A stretch of DNA of 32,999 nt from Clostridia bacterium (GCA_017518415.1 JAFWVC010000011.1:1-32999); one strand, 5' to 3'; positions 23,883 to 31,245 are shown, numbered from the stretch's first letter. Notes: generated from the sequence alone by a model not told the origin. Numbers and translations: made by a program.

Positions 23883-24473
23883 TCAGATAGAGTAGGAGGA
23901 GGCAAAACCCATAAACCCGAGCGCCAGGATCCCCAGATACAGCAGGGAGACCGGCATACCGCGGAAGGCGTACGGCATATCAGGGTGATCGGTGCGGTCC
24001 ACACATTCCCGCGTGCAGAGCGACAGGAACAGAAAGCCCGCGCACGCGCCGAGCGCAATGCCCACGGCGGGCAGCAGGGTGACTGCCGCCCGGTGGTTGA
24101 TGATCAGCGCCACCGCGATGACCAGGTTGTTGAATGCAGCCAATGGGAAAAACCGGCCGTACCGGGTGTAAAACCGGGGCAGCAGGTGCCGGAAAAGCAG
24201 AGAAAACAGCCCGTACAAAACGGCGGTAATCGCCACGACGATGCCCGGCCGCAGCAGCTTGATGTTCCAGCTCGTGCCCAGCGCCATATCTATCGGATAG
24301 GCAAGCAACACGGTGCTGACGGCAAACAGCATCAACAGTAAAGAGAAGACGAGAGTGTCCCGGCTGCGGTGCAGCGTGCGCAGCAGCATCGAGGCGCCGA
24401 ACCCGGTGGAAAGTACGATGTTTTGCAGCAGGGCGGCCGTCAGAAAACAGAGCAGCGTTTCACGCCAGATCAT
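23883..24473 (-). CDS. rnfA: RnfA-like membrane subunit without the usual cluster cysteines
   Basis: The 196-residue six-span protein matches RnfA/RsxA in length, hydrophobic pattern, the NIVL segment near the N-terminus, FFPL in the middle and the C-terminal PYAFRGMPVSLLYLGILALGFMGF. In canonical RnfA, a Cys in GLCPFM and a Cys in TTNC bind an intramembrane [2Fe-2S] cluster with two Cys of RnfE. Here those positions are S28 and N116. The gene overlaps rnfE by four bases (ATGA). It should still form the paired membrane core with RnfE, but cluster binding is doubtful. The assignment to RnfA rests on order (after rnfE) and the C-terminal motif. Confidence 0.85.
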   Translation of the reverse strand: MIWRETLLCFLTAALLQNIVLSTGFGASMLLRTLHRSRDTLVFSLLLMLFAVSTVLLAYPIDMALGTSWNIKLLRPGIVVAITAVLYGLFSLLFRHLLPRFYTRYGRFFPLAAFNNLVIAVALIINHRAAVTLLPAVGIALGACAGFLFLSLCTRECVDRTDHPDMPYAFRGMPVSLLYLGILALGFMGFASSYSI

Positions 24474-25105
24474 TTGGCGGCACCCCCTTCCTCGCCCGGG
24501 GCCGCGTTAAACGGCCGACCGGTCAGCCGCTGCAGCAGGCCGCCCATCAAACCCAGCAGCAAAAAGCCGGCGAAGGGCAGTGCCGCCTGCGAGAAGGTAA
24601 ACGGAACGGACAGCGGCACGTCCCAAAGGGTGCCGTACGCCAGCAGCTCGCGCAGGCAGGAGATCAGGCAGATAACCAGCCCGAACCCGCAGGAGGCGGC
24701 CAGCGCATCCAGCAGTGCGTGGCCCGGTCGCCCGTGGACTTCGTACCGGCCGGCATAAAATGAAAAGATGGTGTTGACTGCCATCAGCGGCAGGTACAGA
24801 TACAGCGCTGCGTACAGTTCGTGAGAAATGCAGCGGTTGATCAGCCATCCGGCGCCCAGCAGCAGGACCGTTGCGCCCAGCGTGTACAGCGGCGGGCGCA
24901 GGCGGGAGGGCAGATGCCGCCCCGCCAGCGACATGACAAGGCTGGTCGGCAGCAGGACGGCCGCGGTGCACAGCGTGAGCGCTACGCCGTATTTGAGGTT
25001 GGTGGACACGGCGATGATAGGGCACAGGCCCAGCCCCTGCATCAGCACGATGTTGCGCAAAAAGACCGTTTCCGCAAAGCGGGGCAGAAAAGAGGTGCGT
25101 TTCAT
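24470..25105 (-). CDS. rnfE: RnfE-like membrane subunit with one of two cluster cysteines
   Basis: The 211-residue polytopic protein matches RnfE/RsxE: FLRNIVLMQGLGLCPIIAVS at the N-terminus retains the first conserved Cys (C28), and GFGLVICLISCLRELLAYGTLW matches the family's LREIIGNGTLF-like segment. The second cluster Cys, in the motif normally reading PLIVTNC, is T112 (PLMAVNT). Six hydrophobic segments are visible. Its ATG overlaps the rnfD stop by four bases and its stop overlaps the rnfA start. In canonical clostridial operons rnfG lies between rnfD and rnfE; here there is no space for it. Confidence 0.87.
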   Translation of the reverse strand: MKRTSFLPRFAETVFLRNIVLMQGLGLCPIIAVSTNLKYGVALTLCTAAVLLPTSLVMSLAGRHLPSRLRPPLYTLGATVLLLGAGWLINRCISHELYAALYLYLPLMAVNTIFSFYAGRYEVHGRPGHALLDALAASCGFGLVICLISCLRELLAYGTLWDVPLSVPFTFSQAALPFAGFLLLGLMGGLLQRLTGRPFNAAPGEEGGAAK

Positions 25106-26073
25106 CCTTCCACCTCCCGGTGCCGCCGGCTATCGAGCCGGCGCAGCAGCAAACCGCCCAGCCGGTCAAACAGCGGCGCCGTAGCGTTGGCCAGCAGCAA
25201 AGCGAAGCATACCGTTTCCTCATACGCGCAGTAGCGGCGCATGAGTAGTACGATGCCGGCGGCCGCCATGCCATACAGGATCCGCCCGGGTGTGTTATGC
25301 GGCGACGTGACCGGGTCCGTCAGCAAAAAGACCGATGCGAAGAAAATCGGCGTCGCCCCGATGAGCAGCAGCGCCTGCTGCCAGTCCTGACAAAGCAGCC
25401 GCGCGCCGGCGGTGCAGGTAAGCAGAAAAGACAGCGTCAGCGACGGGGCGGCGGTGCGCCGTACAAACAGATAAATGGCGCACGCGGCGATTACAATGCC
25501 GGCCGCCGCGCCGATCGGGCCGGAAAACTCGCCCAACAGCCAGTCGCCCCACGTCAGGGACAGTGTGCCGCTGCTGAGCCATTGGCCGGCCGGCGAGGTG
25601 ACCGTTTGCAGCTCGGCCGTACCGGTCAGCGGCAGCGCCTGCATGTTCAGCGAGGCAGCCGGAAAAGAGGTCATATATGCGGGGAAAAGCACCGTTACAA
25701 AGGCGACGCCGGCCGCCGCGGGGTTGAACAGGTTGCGCCCGGTGCCGCCGAAAGGCAATTTGACCAGCAAAACGGCAAAGGCGGCAGCCACCGCCGGCAG
25801 CCAATACGGCGCCGTCGGGGACATCATCATGGCGACCAGCGCGCCGGTGACGGCGCAGGACAGATCCGACGGGTCGATCCGGCGGCGCCGCAGCAGGCAG
25901 CCCAGCAGCTCGCACAGCGTGGCGCAGGCCATTCCGCACAGGATCAGCAGCACCGGCCGCCAACCATAGAACACGTAGGAAATCAGCGTCAGAACAGCCA
26001 GCATCAGCAGCACGTCCAGTTGAAACAGGACGGACCGCTCGCCGGTATGTATAAAGGGGGCGTGCTTAGTCAT
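25102..26073 (-). CDS. rnfD: RnfD-like membrane subunit without the flavinylation motif
   Basis: The 323-residue membrane protein matches RnfD/NqrB: SCAVTGALVAMMMSPTAPYW, GGTGRNLFNPAAAGVAF, FFASVFLLTDPVTSPHNTPGRILYG and LLANATAPLFDRL are clear family segments. Canonical RnfD binds FMN covalently through Thr in an S/T-x-A-T motif in the middle region. The matching region here is TVTSPAGQ (157-164), where the acceptor Thr appears to be A162, so covalent flavin is unlikely. ATG 26073 is chosen because GGAGG lies seven bases upstream; it overlaps the rnfC end by eight bases. About nine hydrophobic segments are visible. Confidence 0.88.
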   Translation of the reverse strand: MTKHAPFIHTGERSVLFQLDVLLMLAVLTLISYVFYGWRPVLLILCGMACATLCELLGCLLRRRRIDPSDLSCAVTGALVAMMMSPTAPYWLPAVAAAFAVLLVKLPFGGTGRNLFNPAAAGVAFVTVLFPAYMTSFPAASLNMQALPLTGTAELQTVTSPAGQWLSSGTLSLTWGDWLLGEFSGPIGAAAGIVIAACAIYLFVRRTAAPSLTLSFLLTCTAGARLLCQDWQQALLLIGATPIFFASVFLLTDPVTSPHNTPGRILYGMAAAGIVLLMRRYCAYEETVCFALLLANATAPLFDRLGGLLLRRLDSRRHREVEG

Positions 26074-27316
26074 CGCTTTGCCTCCATTCCAATACCACAT
26101 CGCCGCTTCCGGCTGCCTGCAGAACCATTGCGGTCAGCGGCCGCCGGGCCGGACATACGGCGGCGCAGGCGCCGCATCCGTCACACCGGTCCGGCTGCAG
26201 GGCCGGCAGGCGCGCATATTGCATGTTTTCGTACCGGCGGGCGATCTCATAGGGCAGCAGCCCCGTGTGGCAGGCGTGGGCGCACCGGCCGCAGCCGATG
26301 CATACGCCGGCCGCCGCCGGTTGTTCCTTCATCAGCAGCAGGCAGGTCATCCCCGGCAAAACCGGCAGATCCGGCGTGCCGGGCACGCCGGTAAAGGCGT
26401 CGCCGAAAATCAGCAGACCTTTTCCGGCATCCGCCCCGCAGGCTGCCAGCAGATCGCCGGCGGGCGTGCCGTAGGGCACCAGCAGGTTCTGCGGCCGCTC
26501 GACGGCATCGCCGGTCACGGTGACTACGCCGGTGCAGGCCGGTTCGCACAGATACAGCGCGCGGTACAAGGCAAGGCACGCCTGCAGGCCCACGACGCAG
26601 ACCGCCGTATCGTCACGCACCGGCGCAAAACGCCGTACAGGGTACACGGGCGGGATCTGATACAGAACTTTGGGGCCGAGCCGCCGTTTCAGCTGCCGGC
26701 GCAGCCGCCCCGGCAGATAGACGGATATATACGTTTCCGCGGCGCCGACCGCCCGTGCAGCTGCCTGCAGCCCGGTCAGACACGGTTCCGGATGCTGTGT
26801 GAGCAACGCCGGCGCGGCACAGTCGAACGGTTCCGGTGCGGCGGCATCGGCCGCCAGGACCGTGCAGCCGCTGTCGGCCGCTTCTTTCAGTTTTTCGAAC
26901 AGAGGGATGCCGTCGTGCTCATCGATGATGCCGGCCAGCCGCGCCGCCTCGATGATCTGTGCGGCGGTGAAAGGCGGATCCGGCTGCGTCGGCGCGTCCC
27001 AGGCAGGCACCGGCGCGTCTGTTACGTCCAGCACCGCGCAGGAAAGTACGCCGTACAGCGGATGGGTCAGCGGCCGGATATCGGTCAGCACGCCGGTGAC
27101 GCTGCAGGGCAGCACCGGTTCGCCGGTTTGTTCCGGTACGCTGATCGGCCGGCCGCGCATCACGGTATCGCCGATCTCGCAGGCGGGTGAACGCGCCGCA
27201 TCGGTGCCGTAGGCCAACGGCAGCCAGACCTGACGCGGTACGGCCAGCGGCACGACGGGGCGGAAAAGAGCCTGCCCTTTTTGAAAAGCCGGGGCAATGC
27301 CTCCGTGCAGCGGCAT
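26066..27316 (-). CDS. rnfC: RnfC-like peripheral subunit: two [4Fe-4S] sites kept, nucleotide/flavin motifs lost
   Basis: The 416-residue protein has the RnfC layout: N-terminal barrel-like domain (HGGIAPAFQKG, then EIGDTVMRGRPI), a central domain, a segment TGVVTVTGDAVERPQN typical of RnfC, and a C-terminal ferredoxin domain with two CxxCxxCxxxC clusters (C339-C349 and C378-C388). The motifs that bind FMN and NADH in canonical RnfC are not recognisable: G-x-GGA-x-FPT is replaced by IIDEHDGIPLF (130-140), the AECEP motif by AAAPEPF (158-164), and YP-x-GG-x-KQ by YPVRRFA. It is the first gene of the operon, with AGGAGG eight bases before its ATG. The 120-base gap to mecA shows no convincing promoter. 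Confidence 0.85.
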   Translation of the reverse strand: MPLHGGIAPAFQKGQALFRPVVPLAVPRQVWLPLAYGTDAARSPACEIGDTVMRGRPISVPEQTGEPVLPCSVTGVLTDIRPLTHPLYGVLSCAVLDVTDAPVPAWDAPTQPDPPFTAAQIIEAARLAGIIDEHDGIPLFEKLKEAADSGCTVLAADAAAPEPFDCAAPALLTQHPEPCLTGLQAAARAVGAAETYISVYLPGRLRRQLKRRLGPKVLYQIPPVYPVRRFAPVRDDTAVCVVGLQACLALYRALYLCEPACTGVVTVTGDAVERPQNLLVPYGTPAGDLLAACGADAGKGLLIFGDAFTGVPGTPDLPVLPGMTCLLLMKEQPAAAGVCIGCGRCAHACHTGLLPYEIARRYENMQYARLPALQPDRCDGCGACAAVCPARRPLTAMVLQAAGSGDVVLEWRQSDD

Positions 27317-27436
27317 AGACGGATCCTCCTTTCGAAAAAAGTCGAACGGTTCGGACGCGGATGCCGTATAACGGGCAGCCTGTCCGGTTAATATGATGAT
27401 ACTGAAACAAAAAACGACGGAAAGGGGAAGATCGCC

Positions 27437-27979
27437 GTGCGGATGGAATACAGCCCGTGCGGGGCGTTATACGTGTGGCTCACCGCGCAGGACACCGTGC
27501 GTATGGGCCTTGGGGAAGCGCCGGTCTGGACCGACGGATCGGCCCGCGGGGCACTGCGGCAGATCCTGCACAGCGCACGGGAAAAGACAGACTTCCGGGC
27601 CACCGGCGGCCTGACGCTGGAAGTGCTCGGCACCGGCAACGGGTATTTGCTGATTTTTACGGCCGCGCCTGCCGACGCCGGCAAGCCGCCCCGTACCGAG
27701 GGCCCGGCGGCTTATTGGCTGCCGGACAGCGACAGTCTGCTGCAGCTGGCCGGCGGTTTGCCGGGGTTGACCGGCCTGCCCTACGCCTCCTTATACCGGG
27801 CGGAGCGGGGCTTTTTTCTGTTGATTTACGGCCGCGCGCCGGTCCTGCAGCAGCTGCTGTGCGAAACGGCGGTAGCCGCCGGCACCGGGGACACGGTAGC
27901 CGCGCATATAGAGGAGTATGGCCGGGCCTGCTGCATCGGCGATGCACTGACCCGGCTGCAAAAATGTTACAGTTTCTGA
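27437..27979 (+). CDS. MecA-like adaptor protein
   Basis: The 180-residue protein resembles the MecA/YpbH adaptors that deliver substrates to the ClpC ATPase. The N-terminal half reads like clostridial MecA (ALYVWLTAQDTVRMGLG, then ARGALRQILHSAREKTDF). The C-terminal half has the pattern SLLQLAGGL, ASLYRAERGFFLLIYG and HIEEYGRACCIGDALTRL seen in the MecA ClpC-binding domain. The acidic linker common in Bacillus MecA is short or absent. GTG 27437 is preceded by AAAGGGGAAG. It is monocistronic, and its last 13 bases overlap the end of the converging rpe gene. The partner Clp protein and substrates are not visible here. Confidence 0.7.
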   Translation: MRMEYSPCGALYVWLTAQDTVRMGLGEAPVWTDGSARGALRQILHSAREKTDFRATGGLTLEVLGTGNGYLLIFTAAPADAGKPPRTEGPAAYWLPDSDSLLQLAGGLPGLTGLPYASLYRAERGFFLLIYGRAPVLQQLLCETAVAAGTGDTVAAHIEEYGRACCIGDALTRLQKCYSF

Positions 27980-28611
27980 ATGGCGGCCACCAGAGCCTTG
28001 GGATCCGCCGCGTTGAACAGCGCGCTGCCGACCACGGCGATATCCGCCCCGGCCGCCGCGGCGACGGGCGCCGTTTCAGCGTTGATGCCGCCGTCCACTT
28101 CCACCTTGGTTTTCAGGCCCCTGCGGTCGATCTCAGCGCGCAGCGCGGCCACCTTGGGCATCATATCGGCCATGAACTTCTGCCCGCCGAAGCCCGGTTC
28201 GACCGTCATGACCAATACCAGGTCCAACTTGTCCAGATACGGGAAAGCGGCTTCGGCCGGGGTAGCCGGCTTGATGGTCAGGCCCGTCTTGACGCCGGCG
28301 TTGCGGATGGTGTCAAGTGTTTCATCAATGGGGGAGGAGCATTCCAGGTGAATGTTCAGCAAATCCGCCCCGGCTTTAATAAAGGCCGGGATCATGCGGT
28401 CCGGATATTGCATCATCAGATGCACGTCCAGAAACATGTCGGTCACTTTGCGCATGCAGGCCAGCACCGGCGGGCCGAAACTCATGTTCGGCACGAAGAC
28501 GCTGTCCATCACGTCAACGTGGATCATGTCGGCGCCGGTGTCTTCGACAAACTGGAACTCTTTGGCCACGTAGGCAAAGTCACAGGTCAGGATCGAAGGG
28601 GAAACTTTCAT
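27967..28611 (-). CDS. rpe: Ribulose-phosphate 3-epimerase
   Basis: The 214-residue TIM-barrel enzyme interconverts ribulose 5-phosphate and xylulose 5-phosphate in the pentose phosphate pathway. Motifs include SPSILTCDFAYV, HVDVMDSVFVPNMSFGPPV (metal-binding His and Asp), DVHLMMQYP, the VEPGFGGQKF phosphate-binding loop and EVDGGINAETAP near the C-terminus. Length is normal. It has its own near-consensus promoter 41 bases upstream of the ATG and is transcribed alone, converging on and overlapping the MecA-like gene by 13 bases. Confidence 0.97.
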   Translation of the reverse strand: MKVSPSILTCDFAYVAKEFQFVEDTGADMIHVDVMDSVFVPNMSFGPPVLACMRKVTDMFLDVHLMMQYPDRMIPAFIKAGADLLNIHLECSSPIDETLDTIRNAGVKTGLTIKPATPAEAAFPYLDKLDLVLVMTVEPGFGGQKFMADMMPKVAALRAEIDRRGLKTKVEVDGGINAETAPVAAAAGADIAVVGSALFNAADPKALVAAIQKL

Positions 28612-28651
28612 GATGATATGACCTCACTTTTATATTGATCTCTAAAAAAAT

Positions 28652-28680
28652 ATTATACCGCCGATCCCCGGCAAAGTCAA
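28652..28680 (-). promoter_or_regulatory. Sigma-A promoter of rpe
   Basis: On the minus strand TTGACT (28675-28680) and a perfect TATAAT (28652-28657) are separated by 17 bases. Transcription would begin about 34 bases before the rpe start codon. Confidence 0.88.
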
Positions 28681-28749
28681 CAAACTCTTTTTTTATATAA
28701 TGATCCATGCGGCGGGCATCCGGCCCGTCACAAAAAAAACACCGCCCGT

Positions 28750-28787
28750 CGGGACGCCTGCGATAAAGCAGGCGTCCCGAGTTTTTT
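28750..28787. terminator. Strong hairpin terminator in the rpe-regulator gap
   Basis: A 12-bp stem (28750-28761 with 28768-28779) with a 6-base loop is followed on the plus strand by AGTTTTTT. On the minus strand a run of eight T (28736-28729) follows after about 13 bases. No plus-strand gene ends nearby, so its likely job is to stop minus-strand transcription from the regulator before rpe. Confidence 0.65.
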
Positions 28788-28837
28788 CACTTGTTTTAGA
28801 AAATGGTTTAATATGTGTTGTTTTCCACGAAACCAAC

Positions 28838-28912
28838 GCAAAAGCCCTTTTGACAACCGCGGTCATCAAAAGGGCTTTGCGCTCTGCGAGGCGGGGATCA
28901 CTCCCCGCCTCG
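28838..28912 (-). terminator. Two hairpins directly downstream of the XRE regulator gene
   Basis: Hairpin one pairs 28887-28896 with 28903-28912 (10 bp, GC-rich). Hairpin two pairs 28841-28853 with 28866-28878 (13 bp around a loop holding CCGCGG) and on the minus strand runs into TTTTGCGTTGG. They begin 12 bases after the regulator's stop codon and, with the hairpin at 28750-28787, make three consecutive stem-loops in about 165 bases. Apart from these and the rpe promoter I see nothing else in the 28612-28924 gap. Confidence 0.6.
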
Positions 28913-28924
28913 TGCTTTTGCCGG

Positions 28925-30082
28925 CTATTCCTTTGTTCGTTTTACCCATTCGTCCCAGCGCGGATCGGATTTTATCTCGTTTTCGATATCCCCGGGATCG
29001 GGGGCAGACCACCACGGCCAGTCCTCTGCGAGCGTCAGCGGATCGCGGCTGATGCCTGCGGTCTTGATAGCAACGAAACGCAGCAGCGGCGTTGTGTAGT
29101 ATGCGTCCCGTTTGTCGGCAAGCGCTTGAAATCTTTTTGCGTGATCGAGCGCAATATCGAGCGACGCGAAGGCGTCGTCGTCCAGTCCCGCGCGCCATTG
29201 CAGAGAAGAAAGGTAGAGATAAAGCGTGACAAGCGTTCCGTGAAAGTCTCCGAAATTGCCGTCCGTAAAGAACATTTTTGACAGTTCGATCGCATTTTGC
29301 ACGGCGTCCAGCGCCGTGTGGTCATCGAAGTTCTTTTTGCAGAGCTGCGCAGTGGAGACCATCTGCCCGATCAGTTCCTCAAAGAGCGAAAGCAGGCGCT
29401 TCCCGGCGTATTCTACTCGCTTTTGTCCGTCGGCGGCAAAGGTGAGTGCCGCTGCGCGGTTCATATTTCCCTCGGGAAAGGTCAGAGCCAGCGCTTCAGC
29501 TTTATCGTATTCACCGGTGAGGTCATACAGCATAAGAAGCTCACAACGCACGTTATGAAGCAATTTCTCAGACGCGGTGACGTTCAGCTTTTCAAGCAGC
29601 TTTGTCGCTTCTTTCCAGTATTCGTTTTTTCTGTGCAGTTCAACATCCTCGGCAAAATAACCGTTTTCATCCCAGATAGGGTGCTGACCGTATCGTACGA
29701 AACCCGCGTCACGCAGAACCACCGCAAGCCGCATCATTATCTGCTCGTTTCCCGGGAATTCGATCAGAGCGTCGCGTAGATATGCGATGCATTCATCCGT
29801 CCCTACGTCTTTGCCTTGATCCACTTGATGAAGTTTCTCTGACTGTTCAATGATCGCGTCGATTTTTCGCTCGCGGTCGTTTTCATATCCAAACAGCTCG
29901 TCGATTGAAACGCCGAAATAGTTGGCTATCGACGGAATCATTTCCATATCAGGATAACCGCCGTTCGCCTCCCAGCGCGAGATTGCTTGTGAAGTTACGC
30001 CTAAAGCGTCTGCAAGCATTTCCTGTGTACGTCCGTCGCGATGACGGAGTTCACGAATCTTTTGTCCTAATTCAAGTTGCAT
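28925..30082 (-). CDS. XRE-family transcriptional regulator with a TPR-like C-terminal domain
   Basis: The 385-residue protein starts with a Cro/C1-type helix-turn-helix (about residues 4-60: LGQKIRELRHRDGRTQEMLADALGVTSQAISRWE pattern, split here as LGQKIRELR and VTSQAISRWE). The remainder is a long helical region of repeated two-helix units, for example EYWKEATKLLEKL and GEYDKAEALAL, resembling TPR-containing regulators that may sense peptides or partner proteins. ATG 30082 is chosen because GAGGTG lies just upstream; an in-frame GTG at 30091 overlaps that site. The gene is visibly more AT-rich than its neighbours and is the only confidently called one in the window ending in TAG. It has its own promoter. 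Its target is unknown. Confidence 0.88.
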   Translation of the reverse strand: MQLELGQKIRELRHRDGRTQEMLADALGVTSQAISRWEANGGYPDMEMIPSIANYFGVSIDELFGYENDRERKIDAIIEQSEKLHQVDQGKDVGTDECIAYLRDALIEFPGNEQIMMRLAVVLRDAGFVRYGQHPIWDENGYFAEDVELHRKNEYWKEATKLLEKLNVTASEKLLHNVRCELLMLYDLTGEYDKAEALALTFPEGNMNRAAALTFAADGQKRVEYAGKRLLSLFEELIGQMVSTAQLCKKNFDDHTALDAVQNAIELSKMFFTDGNFGDFHGTLVTLYLYLSSLQWRAGLDDDAFASLDIALDHAKRFQALADKRDAYYTTPLLRFVAIKTAGISRDPLTLAEDWPWWSAPDPGDIENEIKSDPRWDEWVKRTKE

Positions 30083-30126
30083 ACAATTCACCTCTATGTT
30101 TTTTCATTTTTCACCGGTGCAACTCA

Positions 30127-30154
30127 ATTATAACGCTTTTTTGCGAAAAAACAA
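30127..30154 (-). promoter_or_regulatory. Promoter of the XRE regulator
   Basis: On the minus strand TTGTTT (30149-30154) and a perfect TATAAT (30127-30132) are separated by 16 bases, with transcription starting near 30120. The surrounding 30092-30200 stretch is markedly AT-rich. No operator repeat for autoregulation is obvious. Confidence 0.65.
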
Positions 30155-30209
30155 TTATCAATTCATTGTTTATAATACAAGCAATCATTGATATTGTGCT
30201 GAATATGAA

Positions 30210-30235
30210 GGACACCTGCTATACGGCAAGTGTCC
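30210..30235 (-). terminator. Hairpin downstream of trxB
   Basis: A 10-position stem (30210-30219 with 30226-30235, one G-T pair on the minus strand) with a 6-base loop lies about 30 bases after the trxB stop. The following minus-strand stretch is only moderately T-rich (TTCATATTC), so it is a weak terminator candidate. Confidence 0.4.
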
Positions 30236-30266
30236 CTCGGGCGGTGTTTTTCTGCCGGGAGGCACG

Positions 30267-31190
30267 TTACAGCATATCAATATAGCGGCAGGCGGCCAGT
30301 GCGGCGGTCGCGCCGTCCGCAATCGCGGTGGCAACCTGGCGGATGCGCTTGGAGCGGCAGTCGCCGGCGACGAAGACGCCGGGCGTTCTGGTCAGGCAAT
30401 TTTCGTCAGAGGCAAAATAGCCGTACTCGTTCAGGTCGGCCAGCGCGGCGAACGGTCCGTTTTCCGGGATCAGCCCGATGGCGACGAACAGCCCGTCGCA
30501 GGCCAGCACGCGGCGGCTTTCTCCGGTGCTGCGGGTCTCAAACTCCACGCCGCACAGCTTGCCGTCCTCGGTGACAAGGCGCAGGATGCGCGTGTCGGTG
30601 ATGCCTTCCACGTTGGTTTTGGCAAACAGTACCTTTTGCAGCTGCGTTTCCCCGGTAAATGCGGGCAAGTCCTGCAGCAAAATGACTTTTTTGCATTTTT
30701 CGGCCAGCAGGATGGCCTCCTGCAAGGCGGAATTGCCGCCCCCCGCGACGATAACGGTCTTGCCGGCATAAAAATCGCCGTCGCATACGGCGCAGAACGA
30801 GATACCCTCGCCGACCAGGTCTTCCTCGCCTTCCAGACCGAGCATCCGGTGTTTGACGCCGGTGGCGATGACCACCGTTTTGCCCGCAAACTCCGCCCCG
30901 TCCTCGGTGACGACGACTTTTTGGCCGCCCTCGTCACGGATGGCGGTCACCTCGGCGATCTCGATCTCGGCGCCCTGCCGCAGGATCTGGTCCAGCGTGC
31001 GGTCGGCAAACTCGTTGCCGCTCATGGAATAGGTGCCCGGGTAGTTCTCCACCTTCGGGGAATGGGTGATCTGGCCGCCGAAGCCGCCTTTTTCGATCAC
31101 CAGCGCGCTTTTGCCGTTGCGCTGCGCGTACAGCGCGGCGGTCATACCGGCGGGTCCGCCGCCGATCACGATGACGTCATACATAAGCAT
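30267..31190 (-). CDS. trxB: Thioredoxin reductase
   Basis: The 307-residue flavoprotein transfers electrons from NAD(P)H to thioredoxin. The FAD-binding loop IGGGPAGMTAALYA is at the N-terminus. The redox-active pair is CAVCDG (canonical CATCDG, with Val for Thr), followed by the nucleotide-binding segment VAGGGNSALQEAILLA and the C-terminal FAD motif GVFVAGDCRSKRIRQVATAIADGA. Length is normal. Start could be ATG 31190 or ATG 31184; GGAG and AGAGG sites fit either. It lies just downstream of the nrdD-thioredoxin-domain fusion gene, on the same strand, with a terminator-like hairpin between them, so its likely electron acceptor includes that fused domain. Confidence 0.95.
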   Translation of the reverse strand: MLMYDVIVIGGGPAGMTAALYAQRNGKSALVIEKGGFGGQITHSPKVENYPGTYSMSGNEFADRTLDQILRQGAEIEIAEVTAIRDEGGQKVVVTEDGAEFAGKTVVIATGVKHRMLGLEGEEDLVGEGISFCAVCDGDFYAGKTVIVAGGGNSALQEAILLAEKCKKVILLQDLPAFTGETQLQKVLFAKTNVEGITDTRILRLVTEDGKLCGVEFETRSTGESRRVLACDGLFVAIGLIPENGPFAALADLNEYGYFASDENCLTRTPGVFVAGDCRSKRIRQVATAIADGATAALAACRYIDML

Positions 31191-31202
31191 CCTCTTTCTC
31201 CG

Positions 31203-31245
31203 GAATAAAACCGGGCGGAAACCCTTTTATGATCTCCGCCCGGTT
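31203..31245 (-). terminator. Terminator or attenuator between nrdD and trxB
   Basis: An 11-bp stem (31209-31219 with 31235-31245) with a 15-base loop is followed on the minus strand by TTTTATT. It ends immediately before the trxB ribosome site. No promoter for trxB is visible after it, so partial readthrough is likely if the two genes are co-transcribed. Confidence 0.65.

Noticed and set aside
27317-27436. Divergent promoters between rnfC and the MecA-like gene
   Set aside because: Several -10-like hexamers are present, but none has an acceptable -35 at 16-18 bases, so I did not call a promoter.
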